A DNA stretch of 24,335 bases from Botryococcus braunii (GCA_002005505.1 MVGU01001778.1:17501-41835), one strand, 5' to 3'. Counted from the first letter of the stretch, positions 1 to 9,251 are shown. Notes: a model not told the origin generated them from the letters alone. Made by a program: numbers and translations.

Positions 1-168
1 CACAAAGCTGAGACTTGTATTGAATCTTTTCTTGCTCAACGAAAAGAAAATTCACAAGTCAAGGCATGCTTTGTGATAGGCCAGAAGGTGTGGAAAAGTA
101 GGAGTTTCTTTTTACGGTTACGCTCTCGCGCAAACCTGAAAATTCTTGCTAGGGGCTCAAAAGGGGAA
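1..168 (+). other. 3' end of an array internal region, with candidate polypurine tract
   Basis: This is the tail of an internal region cut by the window edge. It matches 17629-17796 closely. It ends in a purine-rich run (about 158-168, AAAAGGGGAA) directly before a TG, as expected for a polypurine tract before a 3' LTR. A short open frame passes through it into the LTR (to 390), but it matches no family I recognise. Confidence 0.5.
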
Positions 169-804
169 TGCTTTTCTTTTCAAGGGCAGCAATGTACATT
201 TCCTTTTTCCTTTGTTTTGGCTTATGCAGCACCCAAAGCATCTTGTCAGTTGGGTTCAACGTCAAGTGCTGCACCTCTTAACCTCACATTTCCTGTCATG
301 GCAAGGGGACAACAATGTAAAGCTTTAATGTGTGATGGAATGTATGGATTTCCCGGCATTTCTGGACATTTCCCTTTCCCCCTAGCCTAGGCGCACATGT
401 GGTGCACATGTCGTACGAGCCACGCGAGTACGCACGTGCCTAGCGTCTAGCTTTGGCTTCCTAGCCGTAGAAGTTCCATTGGATAGTTATGGACGTTACT
501 CTCAAGGTACGATTCTAGGATATTTTTAGATACTATTGTAGAGGTTTGGTGGACTAGTGCACTACCATTGGAGGAACGTGAACACACAATCACGAACCAC
601 GAAAATACACGGATAGAGACGTAAGCCACGGGAAGACACACACAGGTAATTTGGAAGCTTAGTAGACCACAAGTAGGGAGTGGAAGCTCCGTGAGGTGGG
701 GGTTACTTGTAATTGGAAAGAGCGTCCAACCTGTCGGCCATCCGGCCTTGTCTCTCTCTCTCTCACGACTTGGAAATTCTCTCTACCTTGTGCATTCTAC
801 AACA
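169..804 (+). repeat. Candidate LTR 1 of the gag-only array element
   Basis: The right edge is well supported: TACAACA is followed after two bases by the primer-site motif TGGTATCGG. The left edge is placed at the TG just after AAAAGGGGAA, giving about 636 bp with TG...CA ends. A weaker alternative left edge is 708 (TGTAATT, after GAGGTGGGGG), which would give an LTR of only 97 bp. No target duplication can be tested because copies are joined head to tail. It includes CACGTG and CACATGTG motifs near 386-438 and a short CT run near 751-766. Confidence 0.55.
386..438 (+). promoter_or_regulatory. E-box/G-box cluster in the array LTR
   Basis: The segment contains CACATGTG, GTGCAC and a CACGTG G-box core at 433-438, plus the inverted pair CGTAC/GTACG. 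It is conserved in the other array LTRs. G-box cores are bound by plant bHLH/bZIP factors, so a U3 promoter role is plausible, but this is inference from motifs only. Confidence 0.3.
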
Positions 805-806
805 TC

Positions 807-822
807 TGGTATCGGCGAGAGC
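807..822 (+). other. Primer-binding site of array element, copy 1
   Basis: TGGTATCGGCGAGAGC lies two bases after the LTR end. The first seven bases match the plant initiator tRNA-Met primer site (TGGTATCAGAGC), and the first nine match the primer site of the outer element at 2952. Equivalent sites are at 16192 and 18441. Confidence 0.6.
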
Positions 823-921
823 CGAATTGTTCTCTGCAAGTCTTTCGCGTGGTGGAAGGAGGAAAGTCGTAGGAGGAAGATCGTTCAATGGAAGGTGCTA
901 ACTCTCATATGTGGGCCGTAG

Positions 922-2137
922 ATGTCACCGCCCTCTACTTGGAAGTTTAAAAACCTTTCTTCGGAAGAAAGAGAATTTTTGGAAGTGTTGGAAAGCTCAG
1001 GGGAGCTGGTCGAGGACTTGATGGAAGGTGCATCTCGCGTTCCGTCGCCCGCTCCGCCCACACCAAAGAAACAGAAGGTCAATTTGACCAAGGAATTAAA
1101 GGACCAATTGTTTTAGGAATTTAAGGAACAGCACCTTGCCGAAAGGCAATGTGGAGGGGATGGGGTGGAGGAGACTCCTCGCCCTAGTGGACAAGTAAGA
1201 GCAAGTCCTCCTGCCTTGTTCTCGGGAAAGAGGGGATATTTTTGCTATTTTGCAAGGAAGTTGGAAGGCGATGCAAAACTAAGCAATGTGCCTGCAGGAA
1301 AGATGGTGGCCTTGGGAGTGCGTGTGATGGAAGAAAGACCCACAAAAGCTTGGGACACACATGTAAGGAAACTAGAAAATAAAGGGATACATGAGCATAC
1401 ATTGGAATGGAAGGATTTTATGTCAAAAAGATATGATTCCACAGACACAGTGGCCATTGCCAGGGCAAAATTAGACAAAGCCTTTCAAGGAAATGAGACT
1501 GTCGGGAGATAAATTGAAAGATTTATGTCTCTCCTAGCAGATGTAGAGGTTGACTATCAAATAGCCATGCAAAACCAGTTACATCTTTTTACCAAGGGTC
1601 TTAATACTCCTCTCAAACTTGCATGCACTGTGAACCCTGCAACAGGCAGTCCTTTCACTGATCTGGAAGACATTTGCACTTATGTTGTTTAATATGAGGC
1701 AAGTCTTAAAAGCACATATGTGGATGCACAGGGACCCAAGAGGAAGAGGGTCTACAACCAAACACCTCAAGTGGCAGCAGGAGTGCACGTGGTGGAACTT
1801 CAACAGCCCCCTGCACCACCTTCTTTTGGGTCCGGGAGAAAAATTGATTCCAGAACCTCTATTCGAAAGGATAGGGAATGCTATTTTTGCCATAAACTAG
1901 GCCACGAATCATGTCAGTGTGTTGCTTAAAAGCAAATATCTAGCTGCCAAAGCTCAAGCTAGTGGGAACACCCCATCCAGTTTTCAGCCTGGATTCTATC
2001 CGAGGCAAGGAAATAATCTACCATTGGCAGCACCACTGTAAGGTGTTTCACCTCCCTCACACATTGGGCCTAAGGGATTTAACAAGGGAAAACATTGGAA
2101 AGGGAAAGGGAAGGGCAAGGGCCCTAAACAAGATTAA
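922..2137 (+). pseudogene. Broken gag of the array element, copy 1
   Basis: An ATG at 922 begins a Gag-like frame that stays in one register to about 1929. It has an acidic N-terminus, a helical gag core around 1225-1680, and a CX2CX4HX4C zinc knuckle (CYFC...H...C) near 1879-1920. The frame is cut by stops at 1114-1116 (TAG), 1510-1512 (TAA), 1690-1692 (TAA) and 1927-1929 (TAA). After the knuckle a different frame carries the Lys/Gly-rich tail to a stop at 2135-2137, so a frameshift is present. The first, third and fourth stops are shared with copy 2, so the parent was already defective. Function in an intact relative would be capsid formation and RNA packaging. No protease, RT or integrase follows. 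Confidence 0.7.
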
Positions 2138-2340
2138 CCATGAATGAAATTTGTTTTCCATATTTAACTTTTCTTGTTCAGAAGACCTTGGGAAGTTGGA
2201 TACACCTCTGATGGTTTCCGGCAAACACAAAGCTGCGACTTGTATTGAATCTTTTCTTGCTCAACGCAAGAAAATCACGAAAAGAAAAATCACTCTCTCG
2301 CGCAAACCTGAAAATTCTTGCTAGGGGCTCAAAAGGGGAA
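2138..2340 (+). other. Non-coding 3' internal region, array copy 1
   Basis: This lies between the gag remnant and the next LTR. It ends in the same purine run (AAAAGGGGAA) as the other copies. Relative to copies at 1 and 17629 it has lost about 52 bp near 2275-2295. It could be a trace of a protease start, but I see no DSG/DTG motif. Confidence 0.45.
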
Positions 2341-2746
2341 TGCTTTTCTTTTCAAGGGCAGCAATGTACATTTCCTTTTTCCTTTGTTTTGGCTTATGCA
2401 GCACCCAAAGCATCTTGTCAGTTGGGTTCAGCGTCAAGTGCTGCACCTCTTAACCTCACATTTCCTGTCATGGCAAGGGGACAACAATGTAAAGCTTTAA
2501 TGTGTGATGGAATGTATGGATTTCCCGGCATTTCTGGACATTTCCCCTACCCCCTAGCCTAGGCGCACATGTGGTGCACATGTCGTACGAGCCACGCGAG
2601 TACGCACGTGCCTAGCGTCTAGCTTTGGCTTCCTAGCCGTAGAAGTTCCATTGGATAGTTATGGACGTTACTCTCAAGGTACGATTCTAGGATATTTCTA
2701 GATACTATTGTAGAGGTTTGGTGGACTAGTGCACTACCATTGGAGG
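2341..2746 (+). repeat. Array LTR 2, left part (split by insertion)
   Basis: It matches 169-573 and 17797-18201. It stops at the GGAGG target site, where the outer retrotransposon inserted, and resumes at 15953. Confidence 0.6.
2742..2746. repeat. Target site duplication GGAGG, left (outer element)
   Basis: GGAGG directly precedes the 5' LTR and is repeated at 15953-15957 directly after the 3' LTR. Only one copy exists in the empty sites at 569-573 and in LTR3. Confidence 0.9.
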
Positions 2747-2949
2747 TGTAACCGCGCTCGAGGACAAGTCCCGAGTAGCAGCGGTACAATCGAAAGCGCA
2801 GTACGGTTGGAGGTTCGGTAGCTCGTTACAGGGCGTTATACCAGACGGTTGCCTTTGACGGCTGAGACGAGCGAAATACAATGAAGTAATGTAATGAATG
2901 GAATGCCCTTTCCGTGTCCGTAAGCCCTCCTTCTCTTCCAGCTGTTATA
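2747..2949 (+). repeat. 5' LTR of the outer element (203 bp)
   Basis: It starts TGTAACCGCG and ends CTGTTATA. By eye it is identical to 15750-15952. The 3' terminus is TA rather than the usual CA, in both LTRs. Confidence 0.95.
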
Positions 2950-2951
2950 AT

Positions 2952-2968
2952 TGGTATCGGTTCTGAGG
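2952..2968 (+). other. Primer-binding site of the outer element
   Basis: TGGTATCGG begins two bases after the LTR, like the initiator tRNA-Met site of plant gypsy elements in the first seven bases. The following bases (TTCTGAGG) differ from the plant consensus. Confidence 0.6.
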
Positions 2969-2987
2969 TTGTTGCATTTGGGTTTCG

Positions 2988-3302
2988 ATGACAAGTTCGT
3001 GGCCTGACGTCTATAAGGGCTATAACTTTGGGTTCTTGCCTACTACGGCAAATGTCCGAGAAAAAAAGATTTTCGATATAAAAGATGATGAGGAGTACAC
3101 CCTCACAGTGCGTGGCTTTCAAAGGAAGCACTTGTTGGCGAAACAGCGCCTATGGCAAGCGTGTGAGCCAGAATACTATGCCAATACTTGGGCCACATCG
3201 CATTTAGTAACAACTGAATCCAATAATGTCAATGACCAAACAGTTTTCGAGTCGCGCGCATACGACGCCCATTTGTTCGAAAAGATGATGTTAGCGATCG
3301 TG
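2988..3302 (+). pseudogene. Outer Gag-Pol, N-terminal fragment (cut by nested insertion)
   Basis: An ATG at 2988, 38 bp after the LTR, opens 105 codons of the outer Gag. The frame runs exactly into the target duplication of the inner element at 3298-3302 and resumes in register at 9252. The last codon here, GTG, is the end of the duplicated TCGTG. The fragment as it stands would read a few codons into the inner LTR and stop at 3363-3365. I do not recognise a domain in this N-terminal part; it precedes the conventional gag core by several hundred residues. Confidence 0.85.
3298..3302. repeat. Target site duplication TCGTG, left (inner element)
   Basis: TCGTG precedes the inner 5' LTR and recurs at 9247-9251 directly after the inner 3' LTR. 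Confidence 0.9.
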
Positions 3303-3465
3303 TGTAGCGCTCGGCAGGCAGACTCCGCCAGGGTTAGCCCCGTCGGATGCCAAGCGGTACATTAGGCCAGGCGTAGCCTCTTTAGGCTTCGCGCTAGCAC
3401 ATACGGTGTGGCGCTCGGGCCACACTGGCACTTTCATCGGTGCAAACAATTCGGATAACTTTACA
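3303..3465 (+). repeat. 5' LTR of the inner element (163 bp)
   Basis: It starts TGTAGCGCTCGG and ends AACTTTACA. It matches 9084-9246 with one visible mismatch (T versus G in GCGCT/GCGCG near the start). Confidence 0.95.
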
Positions 3466-3467
3466 TT

Positions 3468-3483
3468 TGGTGCCCCATATCGG
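3468..3483 (+). other. Primer-binding site of the inner element
   Basis: TGGTGCCCCATATCGG starts two bases after the LTR, the same spacing as in the other two elements. It is not the initiator-Met type; the priming tRNA is unknown to me. Confidence 0.5.
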
Positions 3484-3569
3484 TCACTTCTGCTTTGATT
3501 GGCTTGACAAAATTTTTTTTAAGCATCTTTGCTTTTCGGTTTGGGGTTGCGCTCCTTTGTTTGGGTTTA

Positions 3570-5057
3570 ATGGCTCTCGTTTTGCCGCCGATCCCGACCG
3601 ACCTCGTCCCTTTGGTGGGCAAACCTCCTCGATACACGTTAAGGAGGCTCCCATACCCTGGAAATACTAGACCTTATTATTCATATCTGAAAGAGTTGGA
3701 TATTGAGGTGCCAGATATTCCAGAGGGTGTTGACCCGGTCGACTCGACTTCGGGTTATGACTGGAAGGGCTTGCTTTCCAAGGTTTTTGACTTTGAGACT
3801 GCTGAGGAAGCTCTTGAGTGGGCAAGGCTCGGCATTGTTGAAGTCATCAACGATTTGAAAGAGGCTCGGGCACTTATGACGGAGTGTGCCGATTCAGTTC
3901 GGCACCCGTCCTCTGAGGGCGACGATGGCCTAGGCCTTGCACAATGTTCCAAAGATTTAGTGGAAGCTTCCACTATTTGGGCAAAAGTTGTGTGGAGGTA
4001 TTGGCTTTGGTGCGCTGCGGCGCGCGCTTTTTATGCTCGGATCCCGAGTCATGTCCTACACGACAGAAGGGTGACCAGCATAGAGTCGTCCGTCCAGGCT
4101 CTTAACACTGATATTGGGTCTTTGGGAACCCAAGTTGGCAGCCTGGACGGCAAGATGGACGCGATTATGCGTTTGCTGCAAGGATCGGGGGGGGGACAAG
4201 GTGCGTCTCCCTCGCCTATGCCTTTCGTTGCTCCTAAAACGAGGCCTCCAGCGCCTATTTTTAATGGAAGCAAGGATGGGACTAAGATAACAACTTGGTT
4301 CGAGCAGTTTGCGGCATACGCGGCGTTGTTGCAGCTCACTCCTGACACGCTTGTGGATCACGCATCCTTGTGTCTTTCTGGGAAAGCAGCTGAACAATGG
4401 GCTTTGATTAAAAAGTCTTTGGCTTTGCATGGCAAGGATGTGAAAGACTTTGATTTGTTCAAAGCTGAATTGTTGGCCAACTTTGTCGATATGTCAGTGG
4501 AAGACACCGTGCGATATCGTTTGGCGCAACTTAAACAATCTGGAACAGTGGCTCAATACTATACTGCCTTTAGGGCAATAACAGTTGAGGCAGTCACATA
4601 TCCAGTAACTGGGCCTGAAGCTTGTGCAGCTTTTCGGGCTGGCCTAAAACCCGCTCTACTTGAACTCATTATGAAGGATGCCTCGGTAAGGCGTGAGATG
4701 AGCAATGTGGAGGCGGTGGTGAAAGCTGCCAAAGAGGCTGAATCTTTGTTGGCTATGCTTTCAGGTGTCTCCAAGGGAAAGGAGAAGGTCTATGGGGACC
4801 GCGAGGAGGGAGAAGTACCTCGGGACCGTGGGACCAAGCGTCCCGCCCATAACCATCCCAAGGGAGCCACACGCCACTTGGGCAAACTTCAGAAGAAGTA
4901 CGGCCTAAGCCAGGACAGGCGAGAGGCGGCTGGGAAGCTGGCCGCTGGCGTCTGTTTCGAATGCAACAAGCCCGGCCATTTTGCATTCGAATGCCCTCTC
5001 AAGAAGGGGTCTTCTGGCAAGAAGACAAGCCCCGGCGCGGGACCTTCTAATGCTTGA
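3570..5057 (+). CDS. gag: Gag of the inner element
   Basis: The frame is open from about 3495, but the first ATG is at 3570, giving 495 residues. Gag builds the cytoplasmic virus-like particle and packages element RNA. Visible parts: a Pro-rich N-terminus; a helical region; a probable short coiled coil at about residues 168-205 (alternating Ser/Leu/Asp heptads); a retrotransposon gag core at about 229-400 (FNGS...WFEQF... and LYRL-like RYRLAQLKQSG); a basic linker; and one zinc knuckle CFECNKPGHFAFEC at 462-475, matching CX2CX4HX4C. It ends at TGA 5055-5057. The pol frame continues in the same register after that stop, so Gag is probably the main product and Gag-Pol a minor readthrough product. 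Confidence 0.92.
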   Translation: MALVLPPIPTDLVPLVGKPPRYTLRRLPYPGNTRPYYSYLKELDIEVPDIPEGVDPVDSTSGYDWKGLLSKVFDFETAEEALEWARLGIVEVINDLKEARALMTECADSVRHPSSEGDDGLGLAQCSKDLVEASTIWAKVVWRYWLWCAAARAFYARIPSHVLHDRRVTSIESSVQALNTDIGSLGTQVGSLDGKMDAIMRLLQGSGGGQGASPSPMPFVAPKTRPPAPIFNGSKDGTKITTWFEQFAAYAALLQLTPDTLVDHASLCLSGKAAEQWALIKKSLALHGKDVKDFDLFKAELLANFVDMSVEDTVRYRLAQLKQSGTVAQYYTAFRAITVEAVTYPVTGPEACAAFRAGLKPALLELIMKDASVRREMSNVEAVVKAAKEAESLLAMLSGVSKGKEKVYGDREEGEVPRDRGTKRPAHNHPKGATRHLGKLQKKYGLSQDRREAAGKLAAGVCFECNKPGHFAFECPLKKGSSGKKTSPGAGPSNA

Positions 5058-5089
5058 AGGTGTGGGCCTTCGCTTGGCGATGTAGGCCC
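5055..5089 (+). promoter_or_regulatory. Candidate stop-codon readthrough signal between gag and pol
   Basis: The gag TGA is followed by 6 nt (AGGTGT) and then a hairpin. GGGCCT (5064-5069) pairs with AGGCCC (5084-5089), and TCGC (5070-5073) pairs with GCGA (5077-5080), leaving a TTG loop and a TGT bulge. No other stop occurs between the TGA and pol, and no ATG is present in frame near the pol start. A structure 6-8 nt after a leaky stop is the layout used by gammaretroviruses. The layout is seen directly; readthrough is inferred. Confidence 0.65.
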
Positions 5090-8000
5090 TGCATGTTTGA
5101 CGTCTATTCATGCATTTGCTTGTCAAGAAGCCGTGTCACAGCTTGTGATGGTGTTTCCTGCCGAGGTGCAGGGGAGCAAGGCCACGGCAATGCTGGACTC
5201 TGGAGCTTCTTGCAATGTGGTCAGTGCAGACTTTGCTAAAGCCCTTCACCTGGAGATTGTGCCGCCGAAGGGGGATTCTTTAAGCATTAAGTTGGCTGAC
5301 GGGAGAACTGTAAACCATATCGGATGTGCTGTCTTAGACATTGTCATCCAGGGGGTACAGTTTGCTAAGGTGTCGTGTCTTGTGCTAGACTTTGCCATGG
5401 ATTGGAATGTGCTGTTGGGGACTCCCTGGTTAAAGACATTCCGTGCAAATCTCATGTTTGAAGAGGACACCGTTAGGGGGTATACAAGAAAGAACAAGCC
5501 GTTCGTTTTGCGTTGCCCGCCTAAGGAGGAGAGGCCTTTGAAGGGTTCAGAAGTGGAGGATGTGCCTAGATTGGTTTTGTCTGCGGTGCAGGCTAGAAGG
5601 TTAAGCAGAAAAGGCTGTCAGTCCTTTCTGGCAATTGTAACCGATCTGTCTACCGATCCGAATGTCTCCATTCCTTCTCCTAACTCTCCTGTTGTTGACA
5701 TACTCAGTGAATTCCAAGATGTTTTCCCTGAAGATGTCCCGCACCTTCCGCCTGAGAGGCAAGGGGTTAGACACACTATACCCTTGAGCGATCCACATGC
5801 TCGTCCACCGTCTCGTCCGTTGTACCGGCTTTCACGCTTAGAGTATGATGAGGCGTTACGCCAGACAAAGCTATTGTTGGACAAAGGGTATATCCAGCCG
5901 TCTACATCACCCTATGGTGCGCCCATTCTTTTTGTGCAAAAGAAGGATGGAAGCCTCCGGATGGTCATTGATTACCGAGCTTTGAATCGACAGACGGTCA
6001 AGAACAGGTATCCGATGCCTCGTATCGATGATACTCTTGATCAACTGCAGGGTTCTACAGTGTTCTCTAGTCTTGACCTCACGTCTGGCTATCACCAGAT
6101 CCGGATCACAGATGAGGATATGCCAAAGACAGCTTTCAGAACACCCGCGGGGTTGTTCGAGTGGCGGGTTTTGCCATTTGGGCTGACTAATGCCCCGGCC
6201 ACGTTTCAAACTGCCATGAATGCTATCTTTGCTCCTTACCTGCACAAGTTTGTGCTCGTGTACCTTGATGACATCCTCATCTACAGCAAGTCCATTGAAG
6301 AGCATAGGGAGCATCTCCGCAAAGTCCTTGAACTGTTGCGGCAGCATAAGTTGTATGCTAACCTAAAGAAGTGCTCTTTCGCCAAGGATGAGCTGGAGTA
6401 CTTGGGCCATTTAGTCTCAGCCGATGGGATTAAAGTGGACCCACGTAAGGTGGCTTCAGTTGCTAATTGGAGCACACCGAAGAATGTTGGCGAGTTGCGG
6501 TCTTTCCTGGGGCTGGCAACTTACTTTCGCAAGTTTGTTCGCAATTTTGCAGCACTTGCATCGCCACTGTACAGACTCCTACGCCAAGGTGTGACCTGGG
6601 TATGGAGTGCTGGGTGTGTTCGGGCGTTTACCGAGATTAAACATGCCTTGACACATGCACCTTGCTTAGCGTATCCTGACTTCTCAAAGCCGTTTGAGGT
6701 CCATTGCGATGCGTCTTTGGCAGGGTTGGGGGCCGTGTTGTACCAGGAGGGTCGCCCAGTTGCCTACGAGAGTCGTCGCTTGACTCCCGCTGAGGTTAAC
6801 TATCCTACTGGGGAGCAAGAACTTCTAGCTGTGGTGCATGCATTGACAGTCTGGAGGTGCTACCTAGAGGGGGCCCCTGAGTTTCGTGTAGTCACGGACC
6901 ACAAGGCTATCACTTATTTGGACACTTTGCCTACTTTAAGTAGACGGCAAACCAGGTGGGCAGAGTTCCTTTCAAGGTTCAATTTTCGCATGGACTATGC
7001 CCCCGGCACGTCCAATGTGGTGGCTGACGCTCTGAGTCGGCATCCGTCCGACTATGAGGCTCCTTGTCCAATCATCAATGGCGTGGTGATTGGTGGGTGT
7101 TCGCACCCGGCGCACCGTTGTCTGCCAACGCTCTCTCTTTGTGCCTTGGTTGGCACTATCCGCTCTGCGGGGGAGGGGAGTGCTGCGGCCGGGGTTGCTC
7201 TGTCTTGGAAGGACAAATTTGTCCAGGGTTATACTCAAGACCCATGGTTCCAAGATAAGCAGAATGTTGAAGGTCTGCTAGACTTTGACGGCTTCCTTCT
7301 AAGGGAGGGGAAGGCCGTGGTTCCGGATGCTTTCGGGCTGCGAGCTCACATCCTCAAGGAACTGCATGATAGCCCGTATGCTGGCCATCAAGGAGTGAAG
7401 AAAACCTTGGCCCTGGTAAGGCGCCATTATTGGTGGCCTACCATGCTTGCTGACATCGAACGTTACGTGCTAACGTGCCACTTGTGTCAGAAGAACAAGG
7501 CTCGGAACACTTTGCCTGCGGGGTTGCTGCAACCTTTACAGTTGCCGCTGAATCCTTGGCACACGGTGACTATGGATTTCATTACCCAATTGCCTAGGAC
7601 AGGCAAGGGTCATGATGCCATTTTCGTCGTAGTGGATAAGCTGACCAAGATGGTGCATCTTATGCCCACAACCACCAAGGCTACGGCTGAGCAGACGGCT
7701 AAGCTGTACGTTGACAATGTGTGGAAGTTGCACGGTGTTCCCCAAGTGGTGGTGTCCGATAGAGATAAGCTCTTCACCAGCCACTTTGCTAGAGCTTTGT
7801 GTCAATCCATTGGGACTCGACAAGCCATGTCAACAGCCTACCATCCGCAGACGGATGGGCAGACTGAGAGAGTGAATCGAGTGCTCGAGGACATGCTACG
7901 CATGTATGTGGCCAAGTCCCAGGATGATTGGGATGAGAAGTTGGTCTGTGCAGAATTCGCGATCAATAATTGCGATCACGAGTCCACGGGGTCCTCGCCG

Positions 8001-8654
8001 TTTTTGCTGAACTACGGGTTTCACCCCCACCTGCCAGTCGCGATTCTCCCCAATAGACGGGTACCTGGTGCGTCTGACTTTGTTCAGGGCATGCAACGCC
8101 TCATCAATGAGGCCAGGATGACCCATCGGGTGGCCACTGCGAGACAAGCGCAGTATGCCAACACCAAACGAAGGGACGTTCAATTTGGTGTGGGGGACTG
8201 GGTCCTCCTCTCCTCAAAGAACCTCCGTTTCAAGGTGGGCACGCCCAAGCTCCTCCCGCGTTGGGTAGGGCCGTTCCAAGTCGTGAAACGTGTGGGTACC
8301 CAAGCTTATGAGCTTGACCTCCCGGCACGATGGAGGATTCATGATGTCTTTCATGTCTCCAACCTGGAACGGTACCGGCGGGATGGTTCGATGCAACCCC
8401 CACCACCTGCCGAGGTGCTGGAGGGGGAAGATGAGTACGAGGTGGAAGCCTTAATGGACCACCGTCGTGTCAATTCACGTGGCCGTCCCAAGTATGAGTA
8501 CCTTGTCCGTTGGAAGGGTTACTCGTCAGAGCATGACACCTGGGAAGAGGAACGGAATTTGACAAATGCTCCCAATGTTGTAAAGGGATACTGGGACACA
8601 GTCAACGCACGGGCACCACGAGGCGGGGCACGCCGTCGTGGGCAGGTTGACTAG
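5058..8654 (+). CDS. pol: Pol of the inner element: protease, RT, RNase H, integrase, chromodomain
   Basis: The frame directly follows the gag TGA and runs to TAG at 8652-8654. Counting from 5097: protease DSGAS at residue 34; reverse transcriptase with YLDD at 389-392; RNase H with first Asp near 538 and TDHK downstream; integrase HHCC zinc finger (H...H...CHLC); integrase DDE core with D827, D888 and E924; a GPF/Y-type module (WVGPF...DVFHVSNL); and a C-terminal chromodomain from about 1114 (YEVEALMDHR...LVRWKGY...TWEEE). The order PR-RT-RH-IN-chromodomain defines a Ty3/gypsy chromovirus, whose chromodomain steers integration to marked chromatin. All catalytic residues I can check are present. 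There is no internal ATG suited to independent initiation near the start, so expression as Gag-Pol is expected. Confidence 0.95.
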   Translation, partial: RCGPSLGDVGPACLTSIHAFACQEAVSQLVMVFPAEVQGSKATAMLDSGASCNVVSADFAKALHLEIVPPKGDSLSIKLADGRTVNHIGCAVLDIVIQGVQFAKVSCLVLDFAMDWNVLLGTPWLKTFRANLMFEEDTVRGYTRKNKPFVLRCPPKEERPLKGSEVEDVPRLVLSAVQARRLSRKGCQSFLAIVTDLSTDPNVSIPSPNSPVVDILSEFQDVFPEDVPHLPPERQGVRHTIPLSDPHARPPSRPLYRLSRLEYDEALRQTKLLLDKGYIQPSTSPYGAPILFVQKKDGSLRMVIDYRALNRQTVKNRYPMPRIDDTLDQLQGSTVFSSLDLTSGYHQIRITDEDMPKTAFRTPAGLFEWRVLPFGLTNAPATFQTAMNAIFAPYLHKFVLVYLDDILIYSKSIEEHREHLRKVLELLRQHKLYANLKKCSFAKDELEYLGHLVSADGIKVDPRKVASVANWSTPKNVGELRSFLGLATYFRKFVRNFAALASPLYRLLRQGVTWVWSAGCVRAFTEIKHALTHAPCLAYPDFSKPFEVHCDASLAGLGAVLYQEGRPVAYESRRLTPAEVNYPTGEQELLAVVHALTVWRCYLEGAPEFRVVTDHKAITYLDTLPTLSRRQTRWAEFLSRFNFRMDYAPGTSNVVADALSRHPSDYEAPCPIINGVVIGGCSHPAHRCLPTLSLCALVGTIRSAGEGSAAAGVALSWKDKFVQGYTQDPWFQDKQNVEGLLDFDGFLLREGKAVVPDAFGLRAHILKELHDSPYAGHQGVKKTLALVRRHYWWPTMLADIERYVLTCHLCQKNKARNTLPAGLLQPLQLPLNPWHTVTMDFITQLPRTGKGHDAIFVVVDKLTKMVHLMPTTTKATAEQTAKLYVDNVWKLHGVPQVVVSDRDKLFTSHFARALCQSIGTRQAMSTAYHPQTDGQTERVNRVLEDMLRMYVAKSQDDWDEKLVCAEFAINNCDHESTGSSPFLLNYGFHPHLPVAILPNRRVPGASDFVQGMQRLINEARMTHRVATARQAQYANTKRRDVQFGVGDWVLLSSKNLRFKVGTPKLLPRWVGPFQVVKRVGTQAYELDLPARWRIHDVFHVSNLERYRRDGSMQPPPPAEVLEGEDEYEVEALMDHRRVNSRGRPKYEYLVRWKGYSSEHDTWEEERNLTNAPNVVKGYWDTVNARAPRGGARRRGQVD

Positions 8655-9083
8655 GGGAAACACAGCAGCACGAGCCTGTCAAGCTGCGTCACCGGGGGGT
8701 CGTGGTTTACCCATACGTTCGCGTGATCACAGAACGTCCCCTGACTTGGTGGCTAAGTGTCGTCCAGCCCCGGCCCCTACTATCCGCCCTGAAGCTAGCA
8801 ACTTCACTGCTTCTTCATGGGAACCTGTACACGTGGAGTGTACATTTGTTCACGCCGACGACTGCCCTTTGGGCCCCGTCACTGCGGGATTCTGGTCTAG
8901 GCGTACCATAGAGATACCTCAGGCAAGTGTACACCCAGGCTGCGGTCTGGTGTCTGGAGGAGACTCGCCGGCTCAAAGTGTGATGTATAGAAGTGTGGCA
9001 GTGACCTTCTATACACCTCTGCCTGTGACTGCGGCTTGCTTTGGCAGGCCTCCCGGGAGCTCGGTCACCTAGGAGGGGGAGAA
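8655..9083 (+). other. 3' untranslated region of the inner element, with hairpins and PPT
   Basis: There is no recognised gene. It contains two inverted repeats: TGTACAC/GTGTACA (8826-8832/8838-8844) and a perfect 10-bp pair TGTATAGAAG/CTTCTATACA (8984-8993/9006-9015, 12-nt loop). It ends in a polypurine tract AGGAGGGGGAGAA at 9071-9083, which primes plus-strand synthesis at the 3' LTR. A 144-codon frame spans it from a GTG at 8638, but lacks an early ATG and any recognisable domain. Confidence 0.7.
9071..9083 (+). other. Polypurine tract of the inner element
   Basis: AGGAGGGGGAGAA lies immediately before the TG of the 3' LTR. Confidence 0.85.
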
Positions 9084-9246
9084 TGTAGCGCGCGGCAGGC
9101 AGACTCCGCCAGGGTTAGCCCCGTCGGATGCCAAGCGGTACATTAGGCCAGGCGTAGCCTCTTTAGGCTTCGCGCTAGCACATACGGTGTGGCGCTCGGG
9201 CCACACTGGCACTTTCATCGGTGCAAACAATTCGGATAACTTTACA
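9084..9246 (+). repeat. 3' LTR of the inner element
   Basis: It is 163 bp and matches 3303-3465 except for one base. It is followed by the TCGTG target duplication (9247-9251). Confidence 0.95.
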
Positions 9247-9251
9247 TCGTG

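Larger units (their letters stand above)
3303..9246 (+). mobile_element. Inner chromodomain Ty3/gypsy retrotransposon, apparently intact
   Basis: This is a 5.94-kb element with 163-bp LTRs differing at one base, TG...CA ends, a 5-bp target duplication, a primer site, gag, pol with all catalytic motifs, a chromodomain and a polypurine tract. It sits inside the gag of the outer element. Gag and pol share one frame separated only by a TGA codon. It looks young and potentially able to move. Confidence 0.95.

Noticed and set aside
708..804. Ultra-short 97-bp LTR for the array element
   Set aside because: The TG after GAGGTGGGGGTTACT is possible, but the longer version starting at 169 follows a cleaner AAAAGGGGAA tract; kept only as an alternative.
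8638..9072. Extra ORF (144 codons) after inner pol
   Set aside because: It starts from GTG in the end of pol, has no early ATG or domain, and lies in GC-rich 3' UTR with hairpins; most likely chance.
9249..9251. GTG as a genuine start of the outer polyprotein
   Set aside because: It is the last part of the duplicated target site; the true ATG is at 2988 and the frame joins across the insertion.
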